A DNA stretch of 64,000 nucleotides from Butyrivibrio sp. MC2021. GTDB taxonomy: Bacteria > Bacillota > Clostridia > Lachnospirales > Lachnospiraceae. This document shows positions 19,801 to 30,400 of the stretch, one piece after another; within the stretch, counting starts at the first letter, position 1; each line of letters starts with the position of its first letter. Where the stretch lies: assembly GCF_000621605.1 (NCBI RefSeq), contig NZ_JHXX01000002.1, positions 124,001 to 188,000 on the forward strand, given 5' to 3'. Made by a program: the position numbers and the translations under genes. The notes under the pieces were generated by a model. That model did not search any database. It was not told the origin of the DNA and saw only the letters and a list, made by a program, of their open reading frames with translations.

Positions 19801-19982
19801 TCATGCAGCTGGTGGAGGAAAAGAACGAGGAGAGCATGAGAAAAGGCGGCGTAGTGGTGGCTGCCGGTGTGAGCCTCTTTAAAAACGATACCAGCGTGGC
19901 TTCAGTTTTCGAGCGGGCCGACGCCGATATGTATGAGAACAAGGTAAGACTTAAGATAAAACAAAAGGATTTGGAGAAATGA
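16869..19982 (+). CDS. Multidomain c-di-GMP protein: PAS, degenerate GGDEF, EAL, PAS-like repeats, GGDEF
   Basis: 1037 residues, no obvious membrane segment. An N-terminal PAS-like domain (about 1-125) is followed by a degenerate GGDEF (FGGDHFAVF, about 231-239) and an EAL domain with intact motifs (EALARW near 350, VNLSRADF, IEITESL, DDFGSGYSS, KFDMEFM, EGVETAEQ, QGYYYSKPIP). Two similar PAS-like repeats follow (about 590-730 and 735-890). The C-terminal GGDEF is complete (RVGGDEFVVIVQG, about 956-968). The protein could therefore both make and degrade c-di-GMP. EAL before the active GGDEF, with sensors between them, is less common than GGDEF-EAL. It overlaps the patatin gene by 4 bp. Confidence 0.92.
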   Translation: MDKYHYSETELNLIENSCIPMAVYQFIDRRVVTVAISRGFCDLFDIQDIKEAYDLMDNNMYRDTHPEDVVRISDAAYKFATEGGEYKVIYRSRKGGEYRIYRAHGKHVYKGDTRLAVVVYSEEGAFLDSEDSYADNLQQSLDKALRERTQAYNTNYDYLTGLPSMTYFFELAEAGREKLIASGQEPVVLFFDLSGMKNFNLKYGFSEGDKLIKEVAGSLRRHFSNENCGRFGGDHFAVFTARKGMEDQLVAIMKELKELNSGVTLPLRVGVYEVQDKHVEPSVACDRAKMACDSTRSSYVSGISFFNMDMLRREEKRQYVLENIDKAIENGWIRIFYQPIIRSANGKVSDEEALARWFDPEKGMIYPDEFIPVLEDARLIYKLDLYVVKQVLAKMKLQKENGFYVVPQSVNLSRADFFSCDIVEEIRKLVETAGIDTGKITIEITESLVASDIDFIKEQVDRFHELGFRVWMDDFGSGYSSPGLLQKIHFDTIKFDMEFMREFDNGKDGRIILSELLKMAGALGIETVVEGVETAEQAEFLREAGCTRLQGYYYSKPIPMEEVFECFKKGMKIEFETSEEAERYGAKDKDKVNMYDLTFTEMAQSLSSDYIYYYFVDLDSEEYVEYATDGRGNILSAGAKGDDFFAKSYKNAADVIFEEDLEEFRKSFTKENVVRRIESSGSYTYTYRLKLDGRPTYVHMKAGRSKGSKNGMVIGVSNIDAQKKQQEAFERLKEEQITYNRVAALSGDIVAIYTVNPETDSYYKYVENKRFKGLGISSTGDRFFEVFRESGRKNIFIEDVDQFMDSFTREKVLAGVEKNKIFSMNFRVMVSGDPKYVSLKAAMVKAKGGRELVIGLLNIDDQMRRDMEYAKNLSAARNEANLDALTGVKNRHAYIDIEEQMDKLIDEKKITDFAVVVCDINGLKEINDTYGHSAGDEYIKNGCDMICGVFRHSPVFRVGGDEFVVIVQGRGFANINKLMQLVEEKNEESMRKGGVVVAAGVSLFKNDTSVASVFERADADMYENKVRLKIKQKDLEK

Positions 19983-20824
19983 AAAAAGGACTGGTAATGG
20001 AAGGCGGTGCCATGCGGGGGATGTTTACCTGCGGAATTCTGGACGTCTTCATGGAGAACGGAATAACTTTTGACGGAGCGGTGGGAGTGTCCGCCGGAGC
20101 CACCTTTGGCTGCAACATCAAGTCGGTGCAGCCGGGAAGGGCCTTCAGATACAACAAAAAATACTGCACAGATAAGCGCTATCACAGTGTTTCATCCCTG
20201 ATAAAGACCGGGGACATCTACAACGTGGATTTTTGCTACAACGAACTTCCCTACAAGCTGGATAAGTGGGACATAGATACTTTTTCCAAAAATCCCATGG
20301 AATTCTACTGCGTTGCCACAGACATCGAGACCGGCAAGGCGGTATACCACAAGTGCCTTACCGGGGCGAAAAAGGATATCGTTTGGATACAGGCTTCCGC
20401 GTCAATGCCGGTGGTTTCTAAGCCCGTGGAGATAGAGGGCAAAAAGTATCTGGACGGCGGCATGTCGGATTCCATACCCCTTAAGTTCATGGAAGGAAGA
20501 GGCTTTGACAGGATTCTGGTAATAGAGACCCAGCCTGCGGATTATGTGAAGCAGCCCCAGAAGTATATGCCCCTTATTAAATGCATGTACCGTAAGACTC
20601 CGGGAATGATAAAGTGCATGGCAGACCGCCATCTCATGTACAATGATGAGAAGCGCTACATCCGAGAGAGAGAAAAGACCGGAGAGGTTTTTGTTTTAAG
20701 ACCAAAGGAGCCCCTTAACATAGGCGCCATCGAGAAGGATCCGGCCCAGCTGGAGCGGGTTTACAAGCTTGGACGAGAAGCGGCAGAGGCTAACCTTTCG
20801 CAGATCAAGGCATTCCTTAATTGA
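19979..20824 (+). CDS. Patatin-like phospholipase family protein
   Basis: 281-residue serine lipid acyl hydrolase of the bacterial patatin family. The oxyanion Gly-rich stretch MEGGAMRGMF is followed by the nucleophile elbow GVSAG with Ser38. The dyad aspartate lies in LDGGMSDSIP (about residue 159). No signal peptide, so cytoplasmic. Its ATG overlaps the stop of the c-di-GMP gene (ATGA), implying coupled translation. A functional link between the two is not established. The terminator at its 3' end uses the last codons. Confidence 0.88.
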   Translation: MKKGLVMEGGAMRGMFTCGILDVFMENGITFDGAVGVSAGATFGCNIKSVQPGRAFRYNKKYCTDKRYHSVSSLIKTGDIYNVDFCYNELPYKLDKWDIDTFSKNPMEFYCVATDIETGKAVYHKCLTGAKKDIVWIQASASMPVVSKPVEIEGKKYLDGGMSDSIPLKFMEGRGFDRILVIETQPADYVKQPQKYMPLIKCMYRKTPGMIKCMADRHLMYNDEKRYIREREKTGEVFVLRPKEPLNIGAIEKDPAQLERVYKLGREAAEANLSQIKAFLN

Positions 20825-20840
20825 GGGAATGCCCTTTTTT
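20809..20840 (+). terminator. Intrinsic terminator overlapping the patatin stop codon
   Basis: GGCATTCC (20809-20816) pairs with GGAATGCC (20826-20833) and is followed by T6. The left arm lies inside the coding sequence. Confidence 0.85.
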
Positions 20841-20862
20841 ACTCCTTTAAAGCATTATTCAC

Positions 20863-20891
20863 TTGAAGCACCGGCTTCAATCCTATAAAAT
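20863..20891 (+). promoter_or_regulatory. Promoter of the GH5 gene with an operator-like dyad on the -35 box
   Basis: TTGAAG (20863-20868), 17-bp spacer and TAAAAT (20886-20891) form a plausible promoter 45 bp before the start. The -35 box is the left half of a perfect inverted repeat TTGAAGC-ACCG-GCTTCAA (20863-20880), so a repressor bound there would block it. Confidence 0.45.
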
Positions 20892-20935
20892 AAAGGGTAA
20901 TGAGGTTTTACGAGTGGAAATAATTGGAGGAAAAA

Positions 20936-21946
20936 ATGAAAAGATTTGATGGATTTATGTTTGGTGCAAACCTTGGAGGATGGTTGTCGCAGTATGATGA
21001 CGACAGCAAGGAGCACTTCGATACCTTCATTACCGAGGAGGATATCGAGAAGATCAAGAAGGCAGGTTTTGATCATGTCAGAGTGCCTGTTGATTATGTG
21101 ATCATCGAGACGGAGGATGGCGCCCCTATCGATGAGGGTTACGAATATATTGCTAACTGCATCAAGTGGTGCAGAAATAACGGTCTTAACATGGTCCTTG
21201 ATCTTCACAAGTGCTATGGATATTCCTTTGATCCCCTTGATACAGGGGCCAGCAAGGAGAAGTTCTTCTATGACAAGGATCTTCAGGAGCGTTTCTACAA
21301 GACCTGGGAGACCATCGCAGAGAGATTTTCCGGGGACGCAGATATGCTTGCCTTTGAGCTTCTCAATGAGGTAGTTTCACCTAAGGTTGTTGAGGAGTGG
21401 AACGAGATCTCCAGAAAGTGCTCACTGGCTATCAGAAAATATGCTCCCGTTTCTTATATCATCATCGGCGGCGTATGCTACAACAGCGTAACCAGCGTAC
21501 CCCTTCTTGGAAAGCCCATAGACGACAAGATCGTTTATAACTTCCATTGCTATGAGCCCTTCATCTTTACACACCAGAGAGCTTTCTGGGTTGAGAACAT
21601 GCCCAAGGATCTGGTGGTTGAGTATCCCGGAAGCCTTGATGAGTACAGAGATAAGTCAAGAGAGCTTTCACCGGATCTGGCTGATGCCATCAACAGAGGA
21701 GAGATCACCGAGATCGGACCTTCTTACTTTGAGAGAATCTTCGTTCCCGCTGTTGAGACAGCCGAGAGAGAGAATGTCAATCTTTACTGCGGAGAGTACG
21801 GCGTAATCGAGCTTGCCGACACAGAATCCGCCAAGAGATGGTTTAAGGATATACACAGCGTATTTGACAAATATCACATCGGTCACGCTGTATGGAATTA
21901 TAAGGAAAAGGACTTCGGAGACACAGTTCAGAAGTGCTTCTTCTAA
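20936..21946 (+). CDS. Glycoside hydrolase family 5 (cellulase-fold) protein
   Basis: 336 residues from ATG 20936, preceded by GGAGG (20926-20930 region). An in-frame TTG at 20924 overlaps that site and is rejected. This is a TIM-barrel glycosidase: GANLGGWLSQYD at the N-terminus, DHVRVPVDYVI, acid/base Glu145 in FELLNEV and nucleophile Glu287 in YCGEYGV. No signal peptide or binding module is present, so it should act inside the cell, probably on imported oligosaccharides. The family covers endoglucanases, glucosidases and mannanases. Specificity cannot be assigned. Its own promoter lies just upstream. Confidence 0.88.
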   Translation: MKRFDGFMFGANLGGWLSQYDDDSKEHFDTFITEEDIEKIKKAGFDHVRVPVDYVIIETEDGAPIDEGYEYIANCIKWCRNNGLNMVLDLHKCYGYSFDPLDTGASKEKFFYDKDLQERFYKTWETIAERFSGDADMLAFELLNEVVSPKVVEEWNEISRKCSLAIRKYAPVSYIIIGGVCYNSVTSVPLLGKPIDDKIVYNFHCYEPFIFTHQRAFWVENMPKDLVVEYPGSLDEYRDKSRELSPDLADAINRGEITEIGPSYFERIFVPAVETAERENVNLYCGEYGVIELADTESAKRWFKDIHSVFDKYHIGHAVWNYKEKDFGDTVQKCFF

Positions 21947-21986
21947 AAAATTAAAGCAATGACGCTTTAGGAGCCTGATTTTAATT

Positions 21987-24050
21987 ATGGATAAAAATTT
22001 GGAACCTCTTTTTACACCTTGGAAAATCGGCAATGTGGAGATAAAGAACAGAATAGTTTTAACCTCCATGGGCGGAACGGATCTTTTCGGATGGATGGAG
22101 AAGAATCATTTTGACAAGGCGGGGGCGGATTTTATCCTGGAAGTGGCTTCTAACAATGCGGGACTTCTCCTGCCGGGATGCCAGCCCGTGTACAATCCCA
22201 TGTACGGCCAGTGGCTGTACAAGAACAAGCAGATGTACAAGGATCTGGCGGATTGGATGCCCAAGTTTCATGCTACGGGGGCCAAGCTTTTTGTGCAGCT
22301 CACCGCAGGCTTTGGCAGATCCTTTACCGTAAGCCCCATGATGGAGAAGCTCTACAACAACAAATTCCTAAGGGTAGTCAGCAAACCCGTGATGGATCTT
22401 GATAAGATAACAGCTTCCGCAAGTCCCTCTCCCAACAGATGGTCGGACAAGCTTCCTTCCAGGGAGATGACAGTGGAGGAGATCCATGAGTTTGTCAGAG
22501 CCTTCGGCCAGACGGCTTTGCTCCTTAAGGAAGCAGGAGTAGACGGCGTGGAGGTTCACGCGGTTCATGAGGGGTATCTTCTGGATCAGTTTACTCTTGG
22601 ATATGTCAACAAAAGAACAGACGAATACGGCGGAAGCTTTGAGAACAGATACCGCTTCGCCGCAGAGATAGTAAAAGAGATCAAGGCCAAGTGCGGTAAG
22701 GATTTCCCCGTATCCCTTCGTTACAGCGTGGTTTCCAAGACCAAGGGCTTCAGACAGGGAGCTCTTCCCGGCGAAGAGTATGAGGAAGTGGGAAGAGACT
22801 TTGAGGAGTCCAAGAAGGCAGCCAGGTACCTCCAGGAAGCAGGCTATGACATGCTCAACTGCGACAACGGCACCTATGACGCCTGGTACTGGGCTCATCC
22901 TCCCATCTATATGCCTGAGAACTGCAACTTAGCCGATGTATCAGAACTCAGGAAATATGTGGATATTCCCGTGGTCTGCGCAGGACGTATGGACCCGGCT
23001 GTGGCGGCAGAGGCCGTTTCAGAGGGTAAGATCGACGGTGCAGGCTTTGCAAGACAGTTTTTGGCTGACCCGGAGTGGGTTACCAAGCTTATGTCAGACA
23101 AAAAAGAGGACATAAGACCCTGTATCCTGTGCCACAACGGCTGTTTTAACATGTGCCATTACAAGGGCGTTCCCAATGACCAGAAGCTTTCTGACAGCCT
23201 TCATCTTGCCAGGTGCGCGGTTAATGCCGAAACCATGCAGAAGGATAAGCACCATATCAAAAAGACAAGGCACCCCAAGAAGGTCATTGTCATCGGCGGC
23301 GGAATCGGCGGAATGGAATGTGCCAGAGTCCTGAAGCTCAGGGGCCATGAGCCTGTTATATATGAGAAGACCGGAGAACTTGGAGGAACCTTTTTAGCTG
23401 CCAGCGCAGAATCCTATAAGGGAAAGCTCAGAGACCTTCTTGCCTGGTATATCAGACAGATGGAGGAACTGGGAATAGAGATACATCTCAATTCTCCCAT
23501 TATAGATGTAAGGCAGTTTGGCAGAAGTGACATTATCATAGCCACAGGCTCCAAGCCCAGGTTCCTTGGAAATACTCCCGGACAGGAGAAGATGATCGAG
23601 GCCTGTGACTTCTTAAGGGGCAGGCAGGTTGGCCGGACAGTAGCGGTTATAGGCGGCGGTCTTACGGGCTGCGAGATAGCCTACGAGCTGGCGCTTATGG
23701 GCAAGACTCCCATCATCATAGAGATGAAGGACGATCTTATTTCCCAGAAGGGCGTATGCCTTGCCAACAGTTCCTATCTCAGAGAATGGTTTGAGCTTAA
23801 CAAGGTGGAGGTTCATCTTGAGACAGCCCTCAGCGAGGTCTGGGACGGCTATATCATCTGCAGGGACAAAAACGGAGATGAGTTCAGGATAGACTGTGAC
23901 AGTGTCATCAGTTCCATCGGATACGTCCCCAATCCTGTGGTAAAAGAGAATGAGAAAACCAGCAATATGGACTATGTAGGCGACTGTAAAGAGGTGGGCA
24001 ACCTTCGCTCCGTTATCTGGAGAGCCTATGAAGTAGCCATGAGAATATAA
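21987..24050 (+). CDS. Old-yellow-enzyme NADH:flavin oxidoreductase (2,4-dienoyl-CoA reductase/BaiCD type)
   Basis: 687 residues. An N-terminal FMN TIM barrel (about 1-370) has VDGVEVHAVHEGYLLDQF and DEYGGSFENRYRF. Next come the cysteines of the [4Fe-4S] cluster (CILCHNGCFNMC ... ARC) and a C-terminal FAD/NAD(P)H module with two Rossmann signatures (VIVIGGGIGGMECARV and VAVIGGGLTGCEIAYEL). Members reduce C=C bonds of enones, dienoyl-CoA, bile-acid intermediates or plant compounds. The substrate here is unknown. ATG 21987 lacks a strong SD. The gene follows GH5 by 40 bp and ends at a strong terminator, so GH5 and this gene form a short unit. Confidence 0.9.
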   Translation: MDKNLEPLFTPWKIGNVEIKNRIVLTSMGGTDLFGWMEKNHFDKAGADFILEVASNNAGLLLPGCQPVYNPMYGQWLYKNKQMYKDLADWMPKFHATGAKLFVQLTAGFGRSFTVSPMMEKLYNNKFLRVVSKPVMDLDKITASASPSPNRWSDKLPSREMTVEEIHEFVRAFGQTALLLKEAGVDGVEVHAVHEGYLLDQFTLGYVNKRTDEYGGSFENRYRFAAEIVKEIKAKCGKDFPVSLRYSVVSKTKGFRQGALPGEEYEEVGRDFEESKKAARYLQEAGYDMLNCDNGTYDAWYWAHPPIYMPENCNLADVSELRKYVDIPVVCAGRMDPAVAAEAVSEGKIDGAGFARQFLADPEWVTKLMSDKKEDIRPCILCHNGCFNMCHYKGVPNDQKLSDSLHLARCAVNAETMQKDKHHIKKTRHPKKVIVIGGGIGGMECARVLKLRGHEPVIYEKTGELGGTFLAASAESYKGKLRDLLAWYIRQMEELGIEIHLNSPIIDVRQFGRSDIIIATGSKPRFLGNTPGQEKMIEACDFLRGRQVGRTVAVIGGGLTGCEIAYELALMGKTPIIIEMKDDLISQKGVCLANSSYLREWFELNKVEVHLETALSEVWDGYIICRDKNGDEFRIDCDSVISSIGYVPNPVVKENEKTSNMDYVGDCKEVGNLRSVIWRAYEVAMRI

Positions 24051-24069
24051 TTATTTTGAACATAAAAAG

Positions 24070-24100
24070 AGCAGGTGACTATATGAGCCACCTGCTTTTT
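24070..24100 (+). terminator. Intrinsic terminator after the oxidoreductase
   Basis: AGCAGGTG (24070-24077) pairs with CACCTGCT (24089-24096), 11-nt loop, followed by a T-run and preceded by an A-run. Confidence 0.9.
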
Positions 24101-24102
24101 GT

Positions 24103-24495
24103 ATTTACATAAAAGCAATTATGCTGTCATGTTAAAGTCCCTATAGCTTTGCGCCACAACGAAACGCAATACTTTTTTAATGGAATTTTTAGATTTTCGC
24201 ATAATGACGCATGGTGCATAAAATCCATATACATTATTTAGCCAATATTCACAATGATATGCCGTTAATTTAAAGATGACTATGCAACCATGAGTAGAAT
24301 TGCATCCGAAATTCTTAATTTTTTCAAAAATCTCCGATTTTGGCAGGAAAAAAACAAAAATGTCAAGCCCAAAATCCCCCGGAAGCCCCATGGGACGGGG
24401 TGGCAATTGAGCAAAATAGCGTTTATGATATTAGTAACTAGGCGTTTATTTAGCCAAGGGTATAAGTGTGGAATTGTGGTTTAGGAGGTATTTGC
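24103..24495 (+). other. 390-bp AT-rich upstream region of the C11 protease gene
   Basis: No gene is supported here. An isolated GC-rich island near 24378-24404 can form GCCCC/GGGGT pairing. A weak promoter-like pair follows, TTGAGC (24407-24412) and TATTAG (24429-24434), 16-bp spacer. The start site region has GGAGG at 24484-24488. I see no known riboswitch. Confidence 0.3.
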
Positions 24496-27400
24496 ATGAG
24501 ACGAAGAATCAGTGAGATTTTGGCTTTAATTCTGGCGTTTTCAATGATCGTCACAGCTCCCGGAGTCAGCGCTCTGGCGGCTGAGACCTATGAAGACCCG
24601 GATGAAGTGATCTTTGAAGCGGAAGACCCTGAGGAGGACTCTTCTTTAGAGGAAATTGTCCTTGAGGCTCAGGATGAAGAAACAGAAGAGTTTGAGCTTA
24701 CAGAGGAGACCGATGAAGAGCCCGGGGAAGAACCCGGGGAACAGCCTGAGGATTCGGGGACCACAGAAAAAGACAGACTGACACTGATGGTTTACCTGGT
24801 TGGCTCTGATCTTGAGCGCAAATATTTCGCAGGCACTCTTGATATGACAGAGATCCTTGCAGGAATAGATGCAGCCCTTCTTTCAGATAAAAACACCGAA
24901 GGAAACAAAGATATTCCTATTAATGTAATAGTAGAGACCGGTGGTGTTTCTTATAATCCGACAATGTCCGATGCACGTGATGCGGCTCAGAAAGCCGAAC
25001 TCCGCGCCACTGCAGCTAAAGATATAAAAAATAATGAGAGCTTTTTCACTAAATATGATGCCGGTCTTAAGAAATTGATCGGTGAAAAAGATCTTGGTGC
25101 CAGAACTATTTTTGATACTCTGACTGCCAAGAGCTATGAAGGTGCGATTACAGGTCCCCAGGACCTTGGAGAGCCCATTGACTGGACAAAGAATCAGAGA
25201 TGGAAGCTTGTTGCCAATCCCACTGATTTTTCAACAGCACCACTTACTCCGGCTAAGACTCCGGTAAAGACTGAAAATGAAAATATCAGTCTGGTGAAGT
25301 CCGATGAAGACGGCGTTATCACCGAGCTTTATGATTTTGTTGACACTACAATGAGGGATTACCCTGCTGAGCAGTATGCTCTGGTTCTCTGGAATCACGG
25401 CGGCGGACCGGTCAACGGTTACGGCGTTGATGAGCGTGATGAAGAAACTGATGAGAATGGCAATATGATTCTCAAGAGGGCAGGTTGCGTTACCGGAGAC
25501 AATGTCCGTAAGACCTTTGGCAAGCTCAAAGAGAGCAGAGGAGATCAGTGGAAGGAATTTGCCTTTGTAGGATATGATGCCTGCCTTATGGGTGACATTG
25601 AGGAAGTTATGGCCTGGGACGACTACAGCAGATTCCTTATAGCTTCCGAAGACCTTGAGGGTCAGGATGGATGGTTCTATTTACCATGGATGTACACTGT
25701 TTCATGCGCTGCCCTTGATAAAGAGACAGATGTGTTCCTGGCCACCAATGATATGGACGACTTTACAGAGCAGGTGGGAAAAGAAGTAGTTGATAGCTTT
25801 ACCCAGTGGTATGAAGGCAGCGACGGAACCCTTGCACTGTTTGATTTAAGAGGTACTAATGCAGAGTCTGTAGCAAATGCTGTAGATAACCTTTCAGATG
25901 TTTTCCTGGACTACCTGGCTGATGATCCCACAGCGGCTTTCAGAAGCTTCTATATTGGAAATAAGAATGCTATCAAGTTTGCAGGCGATGGTGCAGGAAA
26001 CAGTGATATCAGAAGCCTTTGCACTAAGATAAAGGAGCTTTTGCCCTTAGAAGGACAAAGAAGCGAGATCGAGATCAATCTCTATGATGCTGCTGATCAG
26101 CTTGAGCAGCTTCTTTACGATGTTGAAAACAATAAGGGTACCTTGATCAATTATTATCAGAACACCGGAGCCTATGAGACAGAGAAGACCCTTGGCGGAC
26201 TTACTGTATTTACTCCATATATTAATACCGGCGAAGCCTGGAAATATTGGAACATGGTATACGGCAAGCTTGAGGAAAGACAGGCTTACAGAGATCTCAT
26301 GGGAACCTATGCCGGCATTCAGGACACCGGTAAGGTCCTTTACGATATATACACGAATAAGGATGACAAATATGCAACAGAGGAAGACGGAATAAATGAG
26401 CTGGAGAGAGTTCTTGATGAGAACCTGAAGAATTTCAACATTTCCGAGCGTGCTCTGTATCTTGTTGAAGATACAGCTCATGATCTCTATGAAGAGAGAA
26501 TCACCAAGAATGATACCGGAGCGGTTCCAAAAGACGGTGTGTACTACAGTACCAATGACCATTGGACCACGGTGGATGACGTATATCAGCACGGAAGAAT
26601 TGATTTTGAGAATGAAAATAAAGAAATACAGAGCATGTATTTAGGATATGTTTCCGACTTCAAAGCTACAGAAGACGGCATAATACTTGAGCGTTTCGGA
26701 AAGGATCTCAAGTGGTTCTATCTTTCCAATGAAGGTAAAACCTATGTTTATCCCGTTAATGTGGCTGACGAATACGGTGACGATCCCTTTACCGGAGAAC
26801 TGTATATAGAGGTTCCCGCAGTTCATTTGGAACTTACTTCCCATAATGATGATTATGATGATGTTTTCACCCCTCTTGAACCCATCCTGTTGGATGTGAA
26901 ATTCGAAGCGGGCAGCGAAACAGGAACTATTGAGGGATATAGCACCTTTACAAGCCTGGATAGTATGAACATCTCCAGATATGTAAGCAGTGAAGAATTC
27001 AGTGACAAGAGCTATATCGTACCTTTATATGATGCTGCTGAAACCATTGTGGGAGATTTTAACAATATTCGTTATTTCCTGGACAAGGATGGCAACTTCC
27101 TGCTTCAGAGGACAAAGCTTAAAGATGCAGTGTTGGGAAGAGGAACCATTTCCCAGGAATATATCGATAAGATGGCTGCAGAGCTTACTGACTGGGCCTA
27201 TGACCGCCAGAAACCTGAGCTCAAGCTTGGAACAGCTTCAGCAAGTATCAAGGCTGACCATATCATCAGGGATATGTTCCAGAATGAATACTATATCTAT
27301 GAAGAGGAGCCTGCTCCACAGGATAGCAAAAAGAAAGCAACCATTATGCTCTATGGTATGGGCTCAGACCTTGAGAGAAACAGTTATGCTCTGTCCAGTG

Positions 27401-30400
27401 ATATGACAGAGATTTCAGCAGGCCTTACAGCTGCCAAGGAAAAGCTGGGAGTAGAGGAACTGCCCGTAAACGTAATTGTGGATCTCGGCGGTGTCAGCTA
27501 TGACCCTAATGCAAGCGAAAAGGCAGAGGGCATTACCAGAGAAAATAAGATTGATAACAGAACTAATCTCAGAGCCACCATAACAGCGGGAGATTATGAG
27601 TTTGTCAGATACAATCAGAAGATGAAGGAGCTTGGAGCTACAAATCCTGATTCTTACAAGATTTTCAGCACCTTGACTCCTACTGTTGAGAATGGACAGG
27701 TGGTTTCCGGCGATGTCATTGACTGGGAGCTCAACCAGCGCTATGAGCTGCTTCCTCTGACACAAGCTGATGATAACTCATATTATTGCATTGCATCTGC
27801 TAAGAACTACTATGAAAACGATGATCCAAAGCAGAAGGTTTCCATGTCATACAGCGATGAAACCGGCGTCACACCTGAGCTTTATGACTTTGTAAAGACC
27901 ACCATGGAACAGTATCCTTCAGAGCAGTATATCCTGGTGCTCTGGAACCACGGCGGCGGAGAAGTTGCCGGCTATGGAAAAGATGAGAGAGGTTCAACTC
28001 TTATCAATTCCTACAATGTAAAGAAGACCTTTGAAGCTCTGCAGAGAGATGTTGAGAACTGGCAGTCCCTGAGCTTCGTTGGTTATGACGCATGCCTTAT
28101 GAGCACAATGCAGACCATGCAGTCATGGTACGGCGTTGCTGACTATATGGTAGCTTCCGAGGCCCTTGAGCCCGGAGACGGCTGGGACTATGTGGGATGG
28201 GTTAACCGTCTCAGCGTAGCAGCAGCTGAGGATAAAGATGATGCCTTCGGAAAGAGCAGCACCATGGCTGCAATTACCGAGGATATTGGAAAGACCATAG
28301 TAGATGACTATGTAGCATGGTATGTCAAGGATGGCGATGATTCCATGGGAACCATGGCTCTTATGAAGCTTGACTGGAATGAGCTCTCCAAGCTTAACAG
28401 AGCAGCTGATGATTTTGCCGATGCTCTTTCCGGTTATATACAGGCTAAGCCCGATGAAGCCTATGGCGAGATCTATGACATAAGAGGTGAAACAGTTGAG
28501 TTCGGTGAAACTGCTGACCTCAGACACTTTGCATTCATTACGGAGAGGAATCTCTATGGACCGGCCTATGCCGATGAGACTACCGATCCGGTTGTTACAG
28601 CTGTAGTTGATGCAGCACAGAAGCTGATGAAGGTCTTTGACAGCAAAGAACCTGTGGTATATCACAAGAATACAGGCTATTTCGAAGACTGGATTGCCAA
28701 GGATAATACTCAGCTTGGTGGCGTTTCAATTGAATTCCCTTACAGAGGTGACTCCACTGAATTGTGGGAAGACTATCTTGAGCTGTACAGAAAGATTGAT
28801 CCAAATTCCAATTCCTGGCGTAACTTCATGGGCAGCTATACTGCCATCAGAAGTGCCGGACAGGTACTTATGGATATCCATACCGGAAAATATACCACTG
28901 AGGAGACCTCTGTTGCAGCTATAGAGCAAAAGCTGGGAGCTTCTCTGGAGGCCTTTGCGGTAAATACTGAAATGGCAGCCAATATTAAGAGCAAAGCCCC
29001 CAAGGCTCTGTATGATAACCGCATTACTGCAATGGATCTGAATGTAATAAATCTTGGCGATTATTACTATTCAAGACCTCTGTCAACCGGCAATAAGCTT
29101 TTGAAGGGCGTAAGCCAGCATGGATGGCTGACCGTGGGCAATAAGAGTTACGGCCTCGGACTTCTTCCCGGCGGAGAACTGGACGATGCAGCCTCTGAAA
29201 ACGGTATTAAGCTGTACAACCACAATGAAAACAACAACTGGTTATGGGTAAGTAATGCAGGCGGAACCCTGATCTACCCTTCATCAATTTATGATACTTA
29301 TTTATCCGATGCCCAGGGAAATACCATGGGAAGTACCCTTTCTGCCTCCTTGCCGGTAGCTCTTATGTCCGGTAAAAAGGATGAAAAGGGAGAGATCATT
29401 TATACCCAGGATAGGCTCGTATATCTTTACGCACTGTTTAAGGATGGTGATAAAAACGGTGAAATTGAGACCTATTCCGTTATTGATGCCGATTGTCCTT
29501 ATGCATGCAGCCGTGTTGAGGATGTTAAGGATCTGAAAGGAAAGTATATCCTTCCTCTTTACAATGCTTACGAGAATCTCCTGGCAGGCGGTTCTGAGTT
29601 CGCTACAGTTTTGCCGGGAGTTGATCCTATTCTTATCGATGAACTTGTGGTTTCCCGCGGAACCGAAGCGGAAGGCCTTAAGGTCATCGCTGCAGCAAAT
29701 CAGGGAATGCCAAGTGATGATATTTACATTACAAGCGGCTATTACTTCATGGATAAGTTTGAGCAGTCCTATGAGCTGCATGAGAAGGAATACAGATCCT
29801 TCGGACTTAGATGGGGTAATCTCTACGAATCAGGAAATTCCATGAGACTTCCTGAGGGAACCAAGTTAACAGCAGATTATCTGTTACCTGTACTCTACGT
29901 AAACGGCGAGTACAACGAAAAGGAAACTGAGAAGTATAAAGCAAATATCCTTGCCAACGCAAAGATTTCCGTCAACGGAGAGATAGTTCCTTTGACAGAG
30001 GAAGGCTATGTTCTGACAGCCGACAGCGTTGTATACGTAATGCTTGATGAGGCGGACCTTGTACCTGAAAAGATGGAGCCCGGCTTTGCTACCATGACTG
30101 AGGAGCAGAAGGCAGCAGCTCAGCTTATGTGGAGCGACGAATTCATGGCTGTATGGGATCAGGTAAAACCTCGCGTCATCGTGGTCAAGAATGAGATCAG
30201 TGAAGATGATCCACGCTCCGGACTGGATCCTGTGATTCCTCTTGTTCCTGAAGAGGATAATAAATATAGCATGATCATGGTGACAGGACAGACCTATAGC
30301 CTTGGAAAAGGCCAGTGGGTATCCTCCGGCACCGAATTCGTAACCGTAGGCAAGACAAACGGTAAGGTAAAAGCCAAGAAGGCAACTCCTGTGGCTACGG

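Noticed and set aside
24103-24495. Riboswitch (c-di-GMP type) upstream of the C11 protease
   Set aside because: The GC-rich patch near 24378-24404 does not match conserved cores of c-di-GMP-I or -II riboswitches that I know.
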